Of a DNA stretch of 64,000 nucleotides, positions 9,412 to 18,801 are shown piece by piece (positions within the stretch are counted from its first letter, which is position 1; each line of letters begins with the position of its first letter). This stretch comes from Profundibacter amoris. GTDB lineage: Bacteria > Pseudomonadota > Alphaproteobacteria > Rhodobacterales > Rhodobacteraceae. Under the pieces are notes generated by a model that was not told the origin of the DNA, ran no database searches, and worked only from the letters and a program-made list of their open reading frames with translations. Location of the stretch: contig NZ_CP032125.1 of assembly GCF_003544895.1 (NCBI RefSeq), positions 1,564,001-1,628,000 on the forward strand. The letters run 5' to 3'. The translations under genes were made by a program, and so were the position numbers.

Positions 9412-10718
9412 GCGATACAGTCAAAAATACCGGCCTGTTTGCCCTTGTGGCCGTGTTGATCATCTGGACCGGCTATGCCGAAAGCTGGAACCTTGCGCTG
9501 CAAATCCTGAACATGGGCCTGATCAGCGCGATCATGGCGCTGGGGGTGAACCTGCAATGGGGGTTTGCCGGTTTGTTCAACGTCGGGGTCATGGGCTTTG
9601 TCGCCGTTGGCGGGCTGGCGGCGGTGCTGTTTTCCATGCCGCCCGTGCCCGAAGCCTTCTGGGCCGGTGGCCCGCGTGCGCTGGGGTCATTGGTCGTCGG
9701 GGCAGGGGTGATCGTCGCGGCTGTGATGGTGATGAAGAAAATGGCCGCAGGTCGCAAACGCAACCTGTTGGTGGTGGCGGTCCTTGTGGGCGGATTTTTC
9801 CTGTTCCGCGCGCTGTTTGATCCGGCGGTGGACGCGATCGAGGCGGTGAATTCGGCCTCGACCGGATATATGGGCGGGCTGGGCCTGCCGGTTATTCTGG
9901 CCTGGCCGCTGGGCGGGGTTCTGGCCGCGGGCGTGGCCTGGGTGATTGGCAAAACCGCATTGGGTTTGCGCAGCGATTATCTGGCGATTGCCACATTGGG
10001 GATTGCGGAAATCATCATCGCGGTGATGAAGAACGAGGACTGGCTGGCCCGTGGCGTGAAAAATGTCACCGGCATTCCGCGTCCCTTTATCACCCCGCGC
10101 GAGATTGATTTGCAAAAGGATCCGGGGTTTGTGGAAACGGTGACAAATCTGGGCCTTGATCCGGTCACGGCTTCGTCTCTCTATGTCAAACTCAGCTATA
10201 CATTGCTGTTTTCCGTGGTGCTGATCATCCTGTTCATTCTGGCCCAGCGAGCGTTGAAAAGCCCCTGGGGGCGCATGATGCGCGCCATCCGCGACAACGA
10301 GGTCGCGGCAATGGCGATGGGCAAGAACGTCACCAAACGCCACTTGCAGATTTTCGTTCTGGGGTCGGCCATTTGCGGCCTTGCGGGTGCAATGATGACC
10401 ACGCTTGACGGGCAGTTGACGCCGGGCACCTATCAACCGCTGCGCTTTACCTTCCTGATCTGGGTGATGGTGATTGTCGGCGGCTCCGGCAGCAATCTGG
10501 GCGCCATTCTGGGCGGGTTCCTGATCTATTTCTTCTGGATCCGTGTGGAACAATGGGGACCGGACCTGATGTATTTCATTACATCCGGTATGGCCGATGA
10601 CAGCCCACTGAAAATGCACCTGATCGACAGTGCCGCACACATGCGCCTGCTAACAATGGGGCTGATTTTGCTGCTGGTTTTGCGGTTTAGTCCGCGCGGT
10701 TTGATCCCCGAAAAATAG
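9408..10718 (+). CDS. Branched-chain amino acid-type ABC permease, LivM type
   Basis: 436 residues, longer than many LivM proteins because of an extra hydrophobic stretch at about 80-150 (two to three segments between GGLAAVLFSMPPVPEAFW and STGYMGGLGLP). The conserved core includes GLRSDYLAIATLGIAEII, RAIRDNEVAAMAMGKNV and WVMVIVGGSGSNLGAILGG. Last gene of the operon; ATGA overlap with LivH. The long periplasmic-facing loop around 215-250 (ARGVKNVTGIPRPF) is typical of transporters with larger ligands, but the ligand is not known. Confidence 0.92.
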   Translation: MSDTVKNTGLFALVAVLIIWTGYAESWNLALQILNMGLISAIMALGVNLQWGFAGLFNVGVMGFVAVGGLAAVLFSMPPVPEAFWAGGPRALGSLVVGAGVIVAAVMVMKKMAAGRKRNLLVVAVLVGGFFLFRALFDPAVDAIEAVNSASTGYMGGLGLPVILAWPLGGVLAAGVAWVIGKTALGLRSDYLAIATLGIAEIIIAVMKNEDWLARGVKNVTGIPRPFITPREIDLQKDPGFVETVTNLGLDPVTASSLYVKLSYTLLFSVVLIILFILAQRALKSPWGRMMRAIRDNEVAAMAMGKNVTKRHLQIFVLGSAICGLAGAMMTTLDGQLTPGTYQPLRFTFLIWVMVIVGGSGSNLGAILGGFLIYFFWIRVEQWGPDLMYFITSGMADDSPLKMHLIDSAAHMRLLTMGLILLLVLRFSPRGLIPEK

Positions 10719-10742
10719 CAAACCCACTGTTTGCGACATTGC

Positions 10743-10778
10743 TGATACAAAGTTCATAGATATTTGAACTTTGTATCA
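10743..10778. repeat. Perfect 14-base inverted repeat after the ABC operon
   Basis: Arms TGATACAAAGTTCA (10743-10756) and TGAACTTTGTATCA (10765-10778) around an 8-base AT-rich spacer. It lies 24 bases after the livM stop and about 70 bases before the cueR start. There is no T-run on either side, so it is not a standard intrinsic terminator; an operator or a processed 3' end are both possible. Confidence 0.6.
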
Positions 10779-10813
10779 GGCCTATGGATTGCACCTGTCG
10801 GCGGGCTGCACTA

Positions 10814-10834
10814 ACCTTCCTGTGATAGGAATGT
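10814..10834 (+). promoter_or_regulatory. CueR/MerR-type operator
   Basis: ACCTTCC, seven spacer bases, then GGAATGT: a near-perfect 7-7-7 dyad matching the known ACCTTCC-N7-GGAAGGT operators of copper-sensing MerR proteins. It ends 16 bases before the ATG of the cueR-like gene, so it probably lies in an elongated promoter spacer and mediates autoregulation. Confidence 0.7.
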
Positions 10835-10849
10835 TGCAGGAGCGATAAG

Positions 10850-11236
10850 ATGAACGTAGGTCAAGCCGCAGAACAAGCCGGATTGCCGGTGAAAACGGTT
10901 CGTTATTATGCCGATATCGGGTTGGTTGAACCAATGGGCCGCTCGGACGCCGGTTACCGGCTTTATGGCGAAGGCGAGGTTAGCAAACTGACCTTCATCC
11001 GCCGCGCCCGCGCCTTTGATTTTTCCGTAAAGGATTGCCGCGAATTGCTGGGGTTGTACGAGGACAAGACCCGTTCCAGCAAGGATGTGAAAAAGATCGC
11101 CCTGAAGCGGCTGGCAGAAATCGACGAAAAACTGTCCGAACTGCAAAAACTGCGTGACGAACTGGCCCGTGTGGCGCATGAATGTCACGGTGACAATCGC
11201 CCCGATTGTCCGATCCTCGACAGTTTTTCCAGCTAG
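10850..11236 (+). CDS. cueR: Cu(I)-responsive MerR-family regulator (CueR/HmrR)
   Basis: 128 residues: N-terminal MerR HTH (NVGQAAEQAGLPVKTVRYY, residues 2-20), long dimerisation helix (about 80-108), and a metal-binding loop with Cys112 and Cys120 in CHGDNRPDCPIL. These two Cys sit at the same numbers as in E. coli CueR and define the monovalent-metal class (Cu, Ag, Au). Activates copper-efflux promoters by twisting an overlong spacer. No copper ATPase or chaperone is in the window, so its targets lie elsewhere; it has a matching operator in its own upstream region. Confidence 0.9.
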   Translation: MNVGQAAEQAGLPVKTVRYYADIGLVEPMGRSDAGYRLYGEGEVSKLTFIRRARAFDFSVKDCRELLGLYEDKTRSSKDVKKIALKRLAEIDEKLSELQKLRDELARVAHECHGDNRPDCPILDSFSS

Positions 11237-11244
11237 GATACTCT

Positions 11245-12426
11245 ATGACCGATACCCCCCGCAGCATCGTGCGCCGCACCCCGTGGCCCGATACCGTTTC
11301 GCGTGCCGTTGGCACACCGTTACAGCCCTCGGTGGTCTATGCCTCGGAAAGCCCCGACCAGCTGGATGCGCAATACGAGGGGGGGCAGGGCTATACCTAT
11401 GCCCGCGAAGGCCATCCCAATGCCACCGTTCTGGCACAGAAAATCGACGGGTTGGAAGGGGCAACGGCGGGCATCATCACCGGTTCCGGCATGGCGGCGA
11501 TTTCAGCCGGCTTGATTGGCGCGCTGAAGGCCGGCGATCATGTGGTCGCGGCGGATCAGCTCTATGGTCGCAGCCTGCGCCTGCTGACACAGGATTTGCC
11601 GCGTCTCGGGATTGTGGCGGATTTTGCCGACCCGACGGATATAAAGGCGTTTTCCGCAGCCATCCGCCCCCAAACCCGCCTGATCCTGATTGAAGTGGTG
11701 TCAAACCCCACCTTGCGCGTGGCCGATCTGGAGGGGATCGCCCGTGTTGCCAAGGAACGCGGGATCCTTTTGATGGTAGACAACACCTTCACCACCCCGC
11801 GCGGCCTGCGGCCGTTTGAGTATGGTGCCGATATCGTGGTGCATTCGGTGACAAAAATTCTGGCGGGCCATTCGGATGTGACGCTGGGCTATATCGCCGC
11901 CCGTGATGAAACCCTGCGCGAAGCCATCCGTCAGGCGGTGGTGACATGGGGCATGACGCCCAGCCCGTTTGATTGCTGGCTGGCCGAACGCGGGCTGTAT
12001 TCGTTTGAATTGCGCTATGACCGCGCCGAACAAAACGCCGCCGCACTGGCCGATCATCTGGCCTCGTTGTCGGGAGTCAAACAGGTGCTTTACCCCACAC
12101 ATCCCGACCACCCCGACCACAACCGCGCCGGCATTTTGCTGAACGGGCGGGGCGGGCATATGGTCAGCTTTGAATTGCATGGCGGACGTGCCGCCGCCAA
12201 TGCCCTGACCCGCGCCGCGCCCAACATCGCCTTTGCCCCGACATTGGGTGACATCGGCACGACGCTATCGCATCCCGCGTCGTCCTCGCACAGGGCGTTG
12301 AGCGAAGGGGAACGCGCAAATCTGGGCATTTCCGAGGGGTTCTTTCGCATATCTGTCGGGATCGAGGACATAGATTTGCTGAAAGAGGAATTCGAAGCCG
12401 CAATCAAAGCCGCTGAAAATGTCTAG
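11245..12426 (+). CDS. Trans-sulfuration family PLP-dependent enzyme
   Basis: 393 residues of the Cys/Met metabolism PLP family (cystathionine gamma-synthase, gamma-lyase, methionine gamma-lyase, O-succinylhomoserine sulfhydrylase). The PLP-lysine region is VHSVTKILAGHSDVTLGY, the phosphate-binding Tyr-Arg region is AQYEGGQGYTYAREGHPN near the N-terminus, and LMVDNTFTTP follows. Start at 11245 is 9 bases after the cueR stop; the ORF start at 11206 would lie inside cueR. Which reaction it performs cannot be settled by eye. Converges with the next gene: the two TAG stops overlap. Confidence 0.88.
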   Translation: MTDTPRSIVRRTPWPDTVSRAVGTPLQPSVVYASESPDQLDAQYEGGQGYTYAREGHPNATVLAQKIDGLEGATAGIITGSGMAAISAGLIGALKAGDHVVAADQLYGRSLRLLTQDLPRLGIVADFADPTDIKAFSAAIRPQTRLILIEVVSNPTLRVADLEGIARVAKERGILLMVDNTFTTPRGLRPFEYGADIVVHSVTKILAGHSDVTLGYIAARDETLREAIRQAVVTWGMTPSPFDCWLAERGLYSFELRYDRAEQNAAALADHLASLSGVKQVLYPTHPDHPDHNRAGILLNGRGGHMVSFELHGGRAAANALTRAAPNIAFAPTLGDIGTTLSHPASSSHRALSEGERANLGISEGFFRISVGIEDIDLLKEEFEAAIKAAENV

Positions 12427-12785
12427 AGCGTGCGCAGCTTGGGGCCAGGCCGAACCTCGATAATATCGAAATCAAGGGACGGGAATTCGACTTTCACTTC
12501 CCGGGTGATGATTTCAGGGTTCGGAAAGGGGGGGGCAAGGGCCCGGATGCGCCCCGAATATTCGAAAAAATCCAACACGGCAACGATATCGAGCACATCG
12601 AAATTCTCGGCCAGCAGCGGGCATAGGATGATATCCGGCTGTAGTTCCGCCAGTAACACGGCCGTCAATTCTGAAAACGCACAAAAACGAGTTTGCGCGA
12701 TTCTTGGAAGGTCGCGACCTGACGCAATCCATTGGTCAATGTCGCCTACAACAAGTATCAACAGTTCATTGTTGATCTTGGCCAT
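12423..12785 (-). CDS. Conserved hypothetical, receiver-like fold
   Basis: 120 residues starting MAKINNELLILVVGDID. I do not recognise a named family. The alternation of hydrophobic strands and helices (ELLILVVGDI ... QPDIILCPLLAEN ... IRALAPPFP) recalls a receiver-type alpha/beta fold without the acidic pocket of a phosphorelay receiver. The open frame continues upstream to 13100, but that extension overlaps phoR, is Cys/His/Tyr-rich and lacks a ribosome binding site, so I trimmed it. An ATG at 12818 is an alternative. It is divergent from phoR (197 bases apart). Confidence 0.6.
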   Translation of the reverse strand: MAKINNELLILVVGDIDQWIASGRDLPRIAQTRFCAFSELTAVLLAELQPDIILCPLLAENFDVLDIVAVLDFFEYSGRIRALAPPFPNPEIITREVKVEFPSLDFDIIEVRPGPKLRTL

Positions 12786-12982
12786 CCCGTGTCCATCCCA
12801 TTCAGTTCGGCATTCCATGTATTGATGCCGATTGGTTAACAATGTACAAAAGTTAAGAACAATTGCTAGCCACAAATACCGCTTTGGTTGTTTATTTTTG
12901 TAAGAACTGTTGCAATCGTACTGTGCCCCTGCGGTGCGTGGACATAAATTGAAAGAAAACACTGGGGTTAGGTAATAATTAT

Positions 12983-14029
12983 ATGGTGAATAAAAAATCC
13001 AAACAATTTCTTTCTGTAATCCCGATGCCGTTGATTGTGGTCGGTGGGCAAGGCAGAATTCAATTTGCCAATGAACCGGCTGCCGATGTTTTTGGTGCAA
13101 ATCTTGCGGGCAAACATTTTACAACTGTTCTGCGCCAACCGGCCTTGCTGCAGGCAATCGAAGATGCAATTCAAGAGCAAAAAACCTGTAAGTCACGCTA
13201 TCAAAACACAATTGGGGACAGTGTCACGCTTTATGATGTGACGTGTTCGCCGGTGTCAGGTCAGGGAAAAACACCGAGTATTCTGATCAGTTTCGAAGAT
13301 GTTTCCCCGATCCTGGAGGCCGGACAGATGCGCAGCGATTTTGTTGCCAATGTCAGCCACGAATTGCGCAGCCCTTTGACATCGCTGTTGGGGTTTATCG
13401 AAACATTACGGGGTCCGGCAAAGGATGATGCGCAAGCGAACGTCAGGTTTCTGGAACTGATGGAACGCGAGACCAAAAGAATGACGCGTTTGGTCGGGGA
13501 TTTGCTGTCACTATCCAGGGTGGAATCCGAGGAGCGGGTGCGCCCAAATGAAAAGATAGATGTTTTATCCATTCTGGAACTATCACAACAAATATTGCAA
13601 CCCGTGGCACTGGAAAATGATGTTGTTATCGAAATCAACAGGCCGGACAGCCGGGAACAGATGATAAAAGGCGATTCCGACCAGTTACAGCAGGTGTTCA
13701 CCAATCTTATTGAAAACGCGATGAAATACGGTGGGGACGGGGGCAAGGTTGTTGTTGATGTCACATATTCCGGCCACGAACCAAGCCTGCGCGGACCGGC
13801 TGTGCATATTTCGGTTACAGATCAGGGGGATGGTATTGCCCAAATACACATTCCGCGCCTGACCGAACGGTTTTACCGTATAGATAGTCACCGGTCGCGG
13901 GAAATGGGGGGCACCGGTCTGGGGCTTGCGATTGTAAAGCACATTGTCAACCGGCACCGCGGGCGGCTGAAAATATCCAGCGTCAAAGGACAGGGCAGCA
14001 CATTTACCGTGATTTTACCCGCGGCGTAA
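12983..14029 (+). CDS. phoR: Phosphate regulon sensor histidine kinase PhoR
   Basis: 348 residues: N-terminal PAS-like domain (about 12-110), HisKA with NVSHELRSPL (His126), and HATPase_c (N-box QVFTNLIENAMKYGG, G1 DQGDGI, G2 GGTGLGLAIVKHI). The context, directly upstream of pstSCAB-phoU-phoB, identifies it. Unlike E. coli PhoR it shows no transmembrane helices at its N-terminus, so it would be cytosolic and would have to be held at the membrane by PstB/PhoU contacts (inference). Partner is PhoB at 19.5 kb. Its leader has unusual AT richness compared with neighbours. Confidence 0.93.
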   Translation: MVNKKSKQFLSVIPMPLIVVGGQGRIQFANEPAADVFGANLAGKHFTTVLRQPALLQAIEDAIQEQKTCKSRYQNTIGDSVTLYDVTCSPVSGQGKTPSILISFEDVSPILEAGQMRSDFVANVSHELRSPLTSLLGFIETLRGPAKDDAQANVRFLELMERETKRMTRLVGDLLSLSRVESEERVRPNEKIDVLSILELSQQILQPVALENDVVIEINRPDSREQMIKGDSDQLQQVFTNLIENAMKYGGDGGKVVVDVTYSGHEPSLRGPAVHISVTDQGDGIAQIHIPRLTERFYRIDSHRSREMGGTGLGLAIVKHIVNRHRGRLKISSVKGQGSTFTVILPAA

Positions 14030-14034
14030 AGGCG

Positions 14035-14077
14035 TTGTCATAAACCTGTTACAGAACCGTCACATAAGATTTGTCAG
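14035..14077 (+). promoter_or_regulatory. Pho box array upstream of pstS
   Basis: Direct repeats resembling the CTGTCAT half-site: TTGTCAT at 14035, CTGTTAC at 14046, CCGTCAC at 14057 (exact 11-base period) and TTGTCAG at 14071. Two half-sites 11 bases apart make one Pho box, so this holds one clear box plus an extension. It lies 65-107 bases before the pstS ATG, right for PhoB activation of the pst operon under phosphate limitation. Confidence 0.8.
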
Positions 14078-14141
14078 AAGGTCATAGATACGAATCGTGG
14101 CCGCTGTTGGCCCGTTTGCGAAATTCTGACAGGAGTTAAAC

Positions 14142-15185
14142 ATGTCCTTTGCCATTCGCCTTTCCACCGTTGCGCTTGCCGCACTTGCCGCCACCGCCGC
14201 CTCGGCTCGGGATCAGGTGCAGGTTGCCGGGTCCAGCACGGTTCTGCCCTATGCCTCGATCGTCGCCGAAGCCTTTGGTGAAAGCTTTGATTTCCCCACA
14301 CCCGTTGTTGAATCCGGCGGCTCCTCGGCCGGTCTGAAAAAGTTTTGCGAGGGCGTGGGCGAAGGCACCATCGACATCGCCAATGCTTCGCGTGCGATCA
14401 AGGACAAGGAAATTGCCCGTTGTGCCGAAAACGGTGTGACCGACATTATTCAGGTGCGTATCGGCTATGACGGCATCGTTTTTGCCAGCGATATTGACGG
14501 CAACAGCTTCAAGTTCACACCCGCCGACTGGTATCTGGCCCTGTCCGACACCATTCTGGTTGACGGCAAAATGGTACCGAACCCGAACACAAGCTGGGCT
14601 CAGGTCAACGCCGATCTGCCGGACCAGCCGATCCAGACATTCGTTCCGGGCACCAAGCACGGCACACGCGAAGTGTTCGAGGACAAGGTGATCCTGGCCG
14701 GTTGCGAAGCCACAGGTGCTTTTGATGTGCTGCTGGAAGCGGCAGAAGGCGACAGCGACAAGGCCCGCAAAAAAGCCGCCGAAAAGGCCTGTATCGCCCT
14801 GCGCACCGACGGGCGTGCCGTAGATATTGACGGCGACTATACCGAAACACTGGCGCGGATCGCCTCGAACAAGGACGGCATCGGCGTCTTCGGTCTGGCA
14901 TTTTACGAAAACAACACAGACAAGTTGCAGGTTGCCACCATGTCCGGCGTTCTGCCTTCGACCGAAACCATTGCCTCGGGTGAATACCCCGTGTCGCGCC
15001 CGCTGTATTTCTACATCAAGAAGGCCCACATCGGTGTGATCCCCGGCCTGAAGGAATATGCAGAGTTTTTCGTCTCCGATGAAATCGCCGGTCCTGACGG
15101 CCCGCTGGCGGAATACGGTCTGGTGTCCGACCCCGAACTGGCCGAGACACAGGCCATCGTTGCTGACGAAGTGACCATGAAGTAA
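14142..15185 (+). CDS. pstS: Phosphate ABC transporter substrate-binding protein PstS
   Basis: 347 residues with signal peptide MSFAIRLSTVALAALAATAASA and mature start RDQVQVAGSSTVLPY. The phosphate-binding loops are GSSTVLPY near residue 30 and GGSSAGLKKFCEG near 60; PGTKHGTREVF is a third contact region. An ACAGGAG ribosome binding site is 7 bases upstream. It belongs to the marine long-form PstS group with Cys pairs. Followed by a GC-rich stem-loop before pstC. Confidence 0.95.
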   Translation: MSFAIRLSTVALAALAATAASARDQVQVAGSSTVLPYASIVAEAFGESFDFPTPVVESGGSSAGLKKFCEGVGEGTIDIANASRAIKDKEIARCAENGVTDIIQVRIGYDGIVFASDIDGNSFKFTPADWYLALSDTILVDGKMVPNPNTSWAQVNADLPDQPIQTFVPGTKHGTREVFEDKVILAGCEATGAFDVLLEAAEGDSDKARKKAAEKACIALRTDGRAVDIDGDYTETLARIASNKDGIGVFGLAFYENNTDKLQVATMSGVLPSTETIASGEYPVSRPLYFYIKKAHIGVIPGLKEYAEFFVSDEIAGPDGPLAEYGLVSDPELAETQAIVADEVTMK

Positions 15186-15192
15186 CCTGATC

Positions 15193-15220
15193 GCGGCGGG
15201 CTGTATCTGTGGCCCGCCGC
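15193..15220 (+). terminator. GC-rich stem-loop between pstS and pstC
   Basis: Arms GCGGCGGGC and GCCCGCCGC, 9 perfect GC pairs around a 10-base loop, without a T-run. It is 8 bases after the pstS stop and 30 before pstC, the expected position for differential expression of the binding protein over the permease genes. Confidence 0.65.
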
Positions 15221-15249
15221 GCCCTTGGACCGAACAACGGATGCCGTAA

Positions 15250-16698
15250 ATGAGCGCCTTTTCAATCCTGATCATCCTGTTTGCCCTAGCCGCTATCGGC
15301 TATATTCTGGGGCGGGGCAGGGCGATGAAATCGGCAGGTGGCAGCATTCGCGCCCTGCATTCCCTGCCACATTATTACGGCTGGAATGTTGCCCTGTTCA
15401 CCCTTGTCCCCGCGCTGGCCCTGCTGGCGCTCTGGCTTGTGGTGCAACCGGCATGGATTGACGCGCAGGTCGCCAAATCCCTGCCGCAAGGGGCGTTGGA
15501 GGACGGCGCCTATTCCCTGATGGTAAGCGATGTGCGCCGGCTGGCAGAGGGGCTGGATACAGCGGTGGCCAAGGGCATGATTACCCCTGACGCGGCCAAT
15601 ACGATCAACGGTGACATCCGCGCGCAACTGGGCGCTGCGGGTGTGGCGCTGGGAGCCGAGGTAAAACCCGAAATTCTGGTCGCCGCGCAGGAAATGCGCG
15701 CGCTGGGGCAGGTGGGGGACATGTGGCGCAGCGTGGCGGTGCTGGCGCTGGCGATGCTAGGCCTGTTGTTCGGCTTGCGCATGACCAACCGTGATTTTCG
15801 CGCCCGCAACACGGTGGAACGCGCGGTTCTGGCCCTGTTGATCGGGTCGGCAATGATTGCCATTCTGACAACCCTTGGCATTGTCCTTTCGATGCTGTTC
15901 GAAACCCGTCATTTCTTTGCCCAGTATCCTGCGCTTGATTTCTTTTTCAGCACCAAATGGGCGCCCAATTTTCGCGGTGGCAGTGATCTGGGCATCCTGC
16001 CGCTGCTCTTGGGTACGCTGTATATCAGTTTCATTGCCCTGTTGGTGGCCGTGCCGATCGGCCTGTTTGCCGCCATCTATATGTCGGAATACGCCGGCCC
16101 GCGCGCGCGCACCTTTGTAAAACCGCTGATCGAGGTTCTGGCCGGCATCCCGACCATCGTTTACGGGCTGTTCGCCCTGCTGACGGTCGGCCCCATGCTG
16201 CGCGATTATTTCGCACAACCTATGGGGCTGGGTGAAAGTGCATCGTCCGTAATGACCGCCGGTCTGGTGATGGGGGTGATGCTGATCCCGTTTGTATCCT
16301 CCTTGTCGGATGACATTATCAACGCGGTGCCACAGGCGATGCGGGATGGCTCGCTGGCGCTGGGGTCCACCCATTCGGAAACTATTCGCAAGGTGGTTCT
16401 GCCCGCTGCATTGCCCGGCGTTGTCGGGGCGATCCTGCTGGCGGCCAGCCGTGCCATCGGCGAAACCATGATCGTGGTGATGGGGGCAGGGGCCGCGGCC
16501 AGGATGGACCTGAACCCGTTCGAGGCGATGACCACCGTCACCGTGAAAATCGTCAGCCAGCTGACGGGCGATACCGATTTTGCGGCGCCCGAAACGCTGG
16601 TGGCCTTTGCGCTGGGGCTGACACTGTTTGTCATCACCCTTGGTCTGAATGTGATTGCACTGGTGATCGTGCGCAAATACCGGGAGCAATACGAATGA
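15250..16698 (+). CDS. pstC: Phosphate ABC transporter permease PstC
   Basis: 482 residues, well beyond E. coli PstC (about 319): the first 200 residues hold extra transmembrane segments and a periplasmic domain (about 60-160) before the conserved permease core (about 205-480). The core carries the EAA loop (ALGSTHSETIRKVVLPAALPGVVG, about 375-398). The extended form is typical of alphaproteobacteria. Overlaps pstA by 4 bases. Confidence 0.95.
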   Translation: MSAFSILIILFALAAIGYILGRGRAMKSAGGSIRALHSLPHYYGWNVALFTLVPALALLALWLVVQPAWIDAQVAKSLPQGALEDGAYSLMVSDVRRLAEGLDTAVAKGMITPDAANTINGDIRAQLGAAGVALGAEVKPEILVAAQEMRALGQVGDMWRSVAVLALAMLGLLFGLRMTNRDFRARNTVERAVLALLIGSAMIAILTTLGIVLSMLFETRHFFAQYPALDFFFSTKWAPNFRGGSDLGILPLLLGTLYISFIALLVAVPIGLFAAIYMSEYAGPRARTFVKPLIEVLAGIPTIVYGLFALLTVGPMLRDYFAQPMGLGESASSVMTAGLVMGVMLIPFVSSLSDDIINAVPQAMRDGSLALGSTHSETIRKVVLPAALPGVVGAILLAASRAIGETMIVVMGAGAAARMDLNPFEAMTTVTVKIVSQLTGDTDFAAPETLVAFALGLTLFVITLGLNVIALVIVRKYREQYE

Positions 16699-18014
16699 GC
16701 CGCCCCAGAACATCCCTGTTCGACATTACCCCCCGCACCCGCCGGCGCAATGCCGCCGAAAAACGGTTTCGCGCCTACGGGATCGCGGCGATAAGTATTG
16801 CCATCGCCGTGCTGGCGATGCTGCTGGTCTCGATTGTGTCCAGCGGCGCGGGTGCCTTCCGGCAGACCTATATCACGCTGGATGTGGACCTGCCCGAGGC
16901 CAAGCTGGACAAATCCGGCACCCGCGACATCGCAGTGATGAAAAAGGTATCGACCTTCGGCTATGCGCCGCTGATCACCAAGGCCCTGATGGCCAAGGTC
17001 GAGCAGATGGGCTTTGAAACCCCGCTGAAGAAAAAGCAGATCGGTGCACTGGTCTCCAAGGCGGCGGCGGCACAATTGCGCGACTATGTTCTGGCCCATC
17101 CCGATGTTGTCGGCACGACGCAGAAATTCGAATTTCTGGCCAGCGGGCGGATTGACGGCTATATTAAGGGCCGCGTGACCTATGAAAGCGCGGAAAAGGA
17201 TGGCAAGATCAGCCCGGAACAGCTGCGGCTTGTCGATGCGCTTGTTGCGGACGGTGCTGTTGTAAAACGCTTCAACTGGGCCTTTCTGACCTCCCCCGAT
17301 GCCTCGGGCCAGCGGCCGGAATCGGCGGGGCTGGGGGTGGCAATTCTGGGGTCGCTTTATATGATGCTGGTGGTTCTTTTGCTGGCCCTGCCGATCGGGG
17401 TTGCCGCGTCGATCTATCTTGAGGAATTCGCGAAACAGAACCGCTGGACGGACCTGATCGAGGTGAATATCGCCAATCTGGCGGCTGTGCCCTCGATTGT
17501 TTTCGGCATCCTCGGGCTGGCGATCTTTATCAACTTTGCCGGACTGCCCCAGTCGGCGCCGATCGTTGGCGGGCTGGTTCTGACCCTGATGACCCTGCCG
17601 ACCATCATCATTTCCACCCGCGCCGCACTAAAGGCCGTGCCACCCAGCATCCGCGAGGCCGCCCTTGGCGTGGGGGCCAGCAAAATGCAGACCGTGTTCC
17701 ACCATGTTCTGCCACTGGCCGCGCCCGGTATCCTGACCGGCACGATTATCGGTCTGGCACAGGCGCTGGGGGAAACCGCGCCGCTGTTGCTGATCGGCAT
17801 GGTGGCCTTCGTCAAGGAATTCCCCGATGCGCCGCCCGAAGGCCTGTTCGATCCGGCCTCGGCCCTGCCGGTGCAGGTCTATAACTGGACACAGCGTGCC
17901 GATCCGGGTTTTGTTGAGCGGGCCAGCGGGGCGATTATCGTTTTGCTGCTGTTCCTTGTGATCATGAATGTGGCCGCAGTTATGCTGCGCCGTCGTTTCG
18001 AACGCCGTTGGTAG
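16695..18014 (+). CDS. pstA: Phosphate ABC transporter permease PstA
   Basis: 439 residues, again with a long N-terminal periplasmic insertion (about 50-205) before the permease core. The EAA loop is [24 protein letters not shown] (about 315-338). Like PstC it ends in a standard core, so the extra domains of the two permeases may pair in the periplasm (inference). ATGA-coupled to pstC; pstB follows after 11 bases. Confidence 0.95.
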   Translation: MSRPRTSLFDITPRTRRRNAAEKRFRAYGIAAISIAIAVLAMLLVSIVSSGAGAFRQTYITLDVDLPEAKLDKSGTRDIAVMKKVSTFGYAPLITKALMAKVEQMGFETPLKKKQIGALVSKAAAAQLRDYVLAHPDVVGTTQKFEFLASGRIDGYIKGRVTYESAEKDGKISPEQLRLVDALVADGAVVKRFNWAFLTSPDASGQRPESAGLGVAILGSLYMMLVVLLLALPIGVAASIYLEEFAKQNRWTDLIEVNIANLAAVPSIVFGILGLAIFINFAGLPQSAPIVGGLVLTLMTLPTIIISTRAALKAVPPSIREAALGVGASKMQTVFHHVLPLAAPGILTGTIIGLAQALGETAPLLLIGMVAFVKEFPDAPPEGLFDPASALPVQVYNWTQRADPGFVERASGAIIVLLLFLVIMNVAAVMLRRRFERRW

Positions 18015-18025
18015 GAGTTTCACCA

Positions 18026-18787
18026 ATGAAAGAAGTCAAAGTCTCGGCCCGCGATGTGCAGGTCTATTATGGTGAAAACCACGCGATCAAGGATGTTTCG
18101 GTTGAAATCGAGGACAAGACCGTGACCGCCTTTATCGGCCCCTCGGGCTGTGGCAAATCCACCTTCCTGCGTTGCATCAACCGGATGAACGACACCATTG
18201 ATATCTGCCGCGTCGAGGGGGATATCCTGCTGGACGGCGAGGATATCTATGACCCCAAGGTGGACCCCGTGCAGTTGCGCGCCAAGGTGGGTATGGTGTT
18301 TCAAAAACCCAATCCTTTCCCCAAATCCATCTATGACAACGTCGCCTATGGCCCGCGCATTCACGGTATGGCTGCCAGCAAATCCGATCTGGATGCGATC
18401 GTCGAGAAATCCCTGCGCCGCGCGGCCCTGTGGGGCGAGGTGAAGGATAGGCTGAACGCATCGGGCACCGGCCTGTCGGGCGGGCAGCAACAGCGCCTTT
18501 GCATCGCCCGCGCGGTGGCGACCGAACCCGAAGTGCTGCTGATGGACGAGCCGGCCTCGGCGCTGGACCCGATTGCGACCGCCCAGATCGAGGAACTGAT
18601 CGACGAGCTGCGCGAAAAATTCGCGGTGGTGATCGTGACCCATTCCATGCAGCAGGCCGCCCGCGTCAGCCAGAAAACAGCGTTTTTCCACCTCGGGAAC
18701 CTTGTGGAATACGGCGAAACCAGCCAGATTTTCACCAATCCGGTCGACCCCCGCACCGAAAGCTATATCACCGGCCGTATCGGCTAG
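18026..18787 (+). CDS. pstB: Phosphate ABC transporter ATP-binding protein PstB
   Basis: 253 residues. Walker [10 protein letters not shown] (about 37-45), signature LSGGQQQRL (about 151-159), Walker [14 protein letters not shown], and the PstB-specific [24 protein letters not shown]. Start at 18026 has GTAGGAG upstream; the ORF start 18 bases earlier is inside pstA. Supplies energy and relays transporter status to PhoU/PhoR. Confidence 0.97.
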   Translation: MKEVKVSARDVQVYYGENHAIKDVSVEIEDKTVTAFIGPSGCGKSTFLRCINRMNDTIDICRVEGDILLDGEDIYDPKVDPVQLRAKVGMVFQKPNPFPKSIYDNVAYGPRIHGMAASKSDLDAIVEKSLRRAALWGEVKDRLNASGTGLSGGQQQRLCIARAVATEPEVLLMDEPASALDPIATAQIEELIDELREKFAVVIVTHSMQQAARVSQKTAFFHLGNLVEYGETSQIFTNPVDPRTESYITGRIG

Positions 18788-18801
18788 GAAAGGATGTAAA
18801 C

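Noticed and set aside
12786-13100. N-terminal extension of the minus-strand hypothetical into phoR
   Set aside because: It overlaps the phoR start and has no ribosome binding site; the compositional break at MAKINNEL supports the shorter protein.
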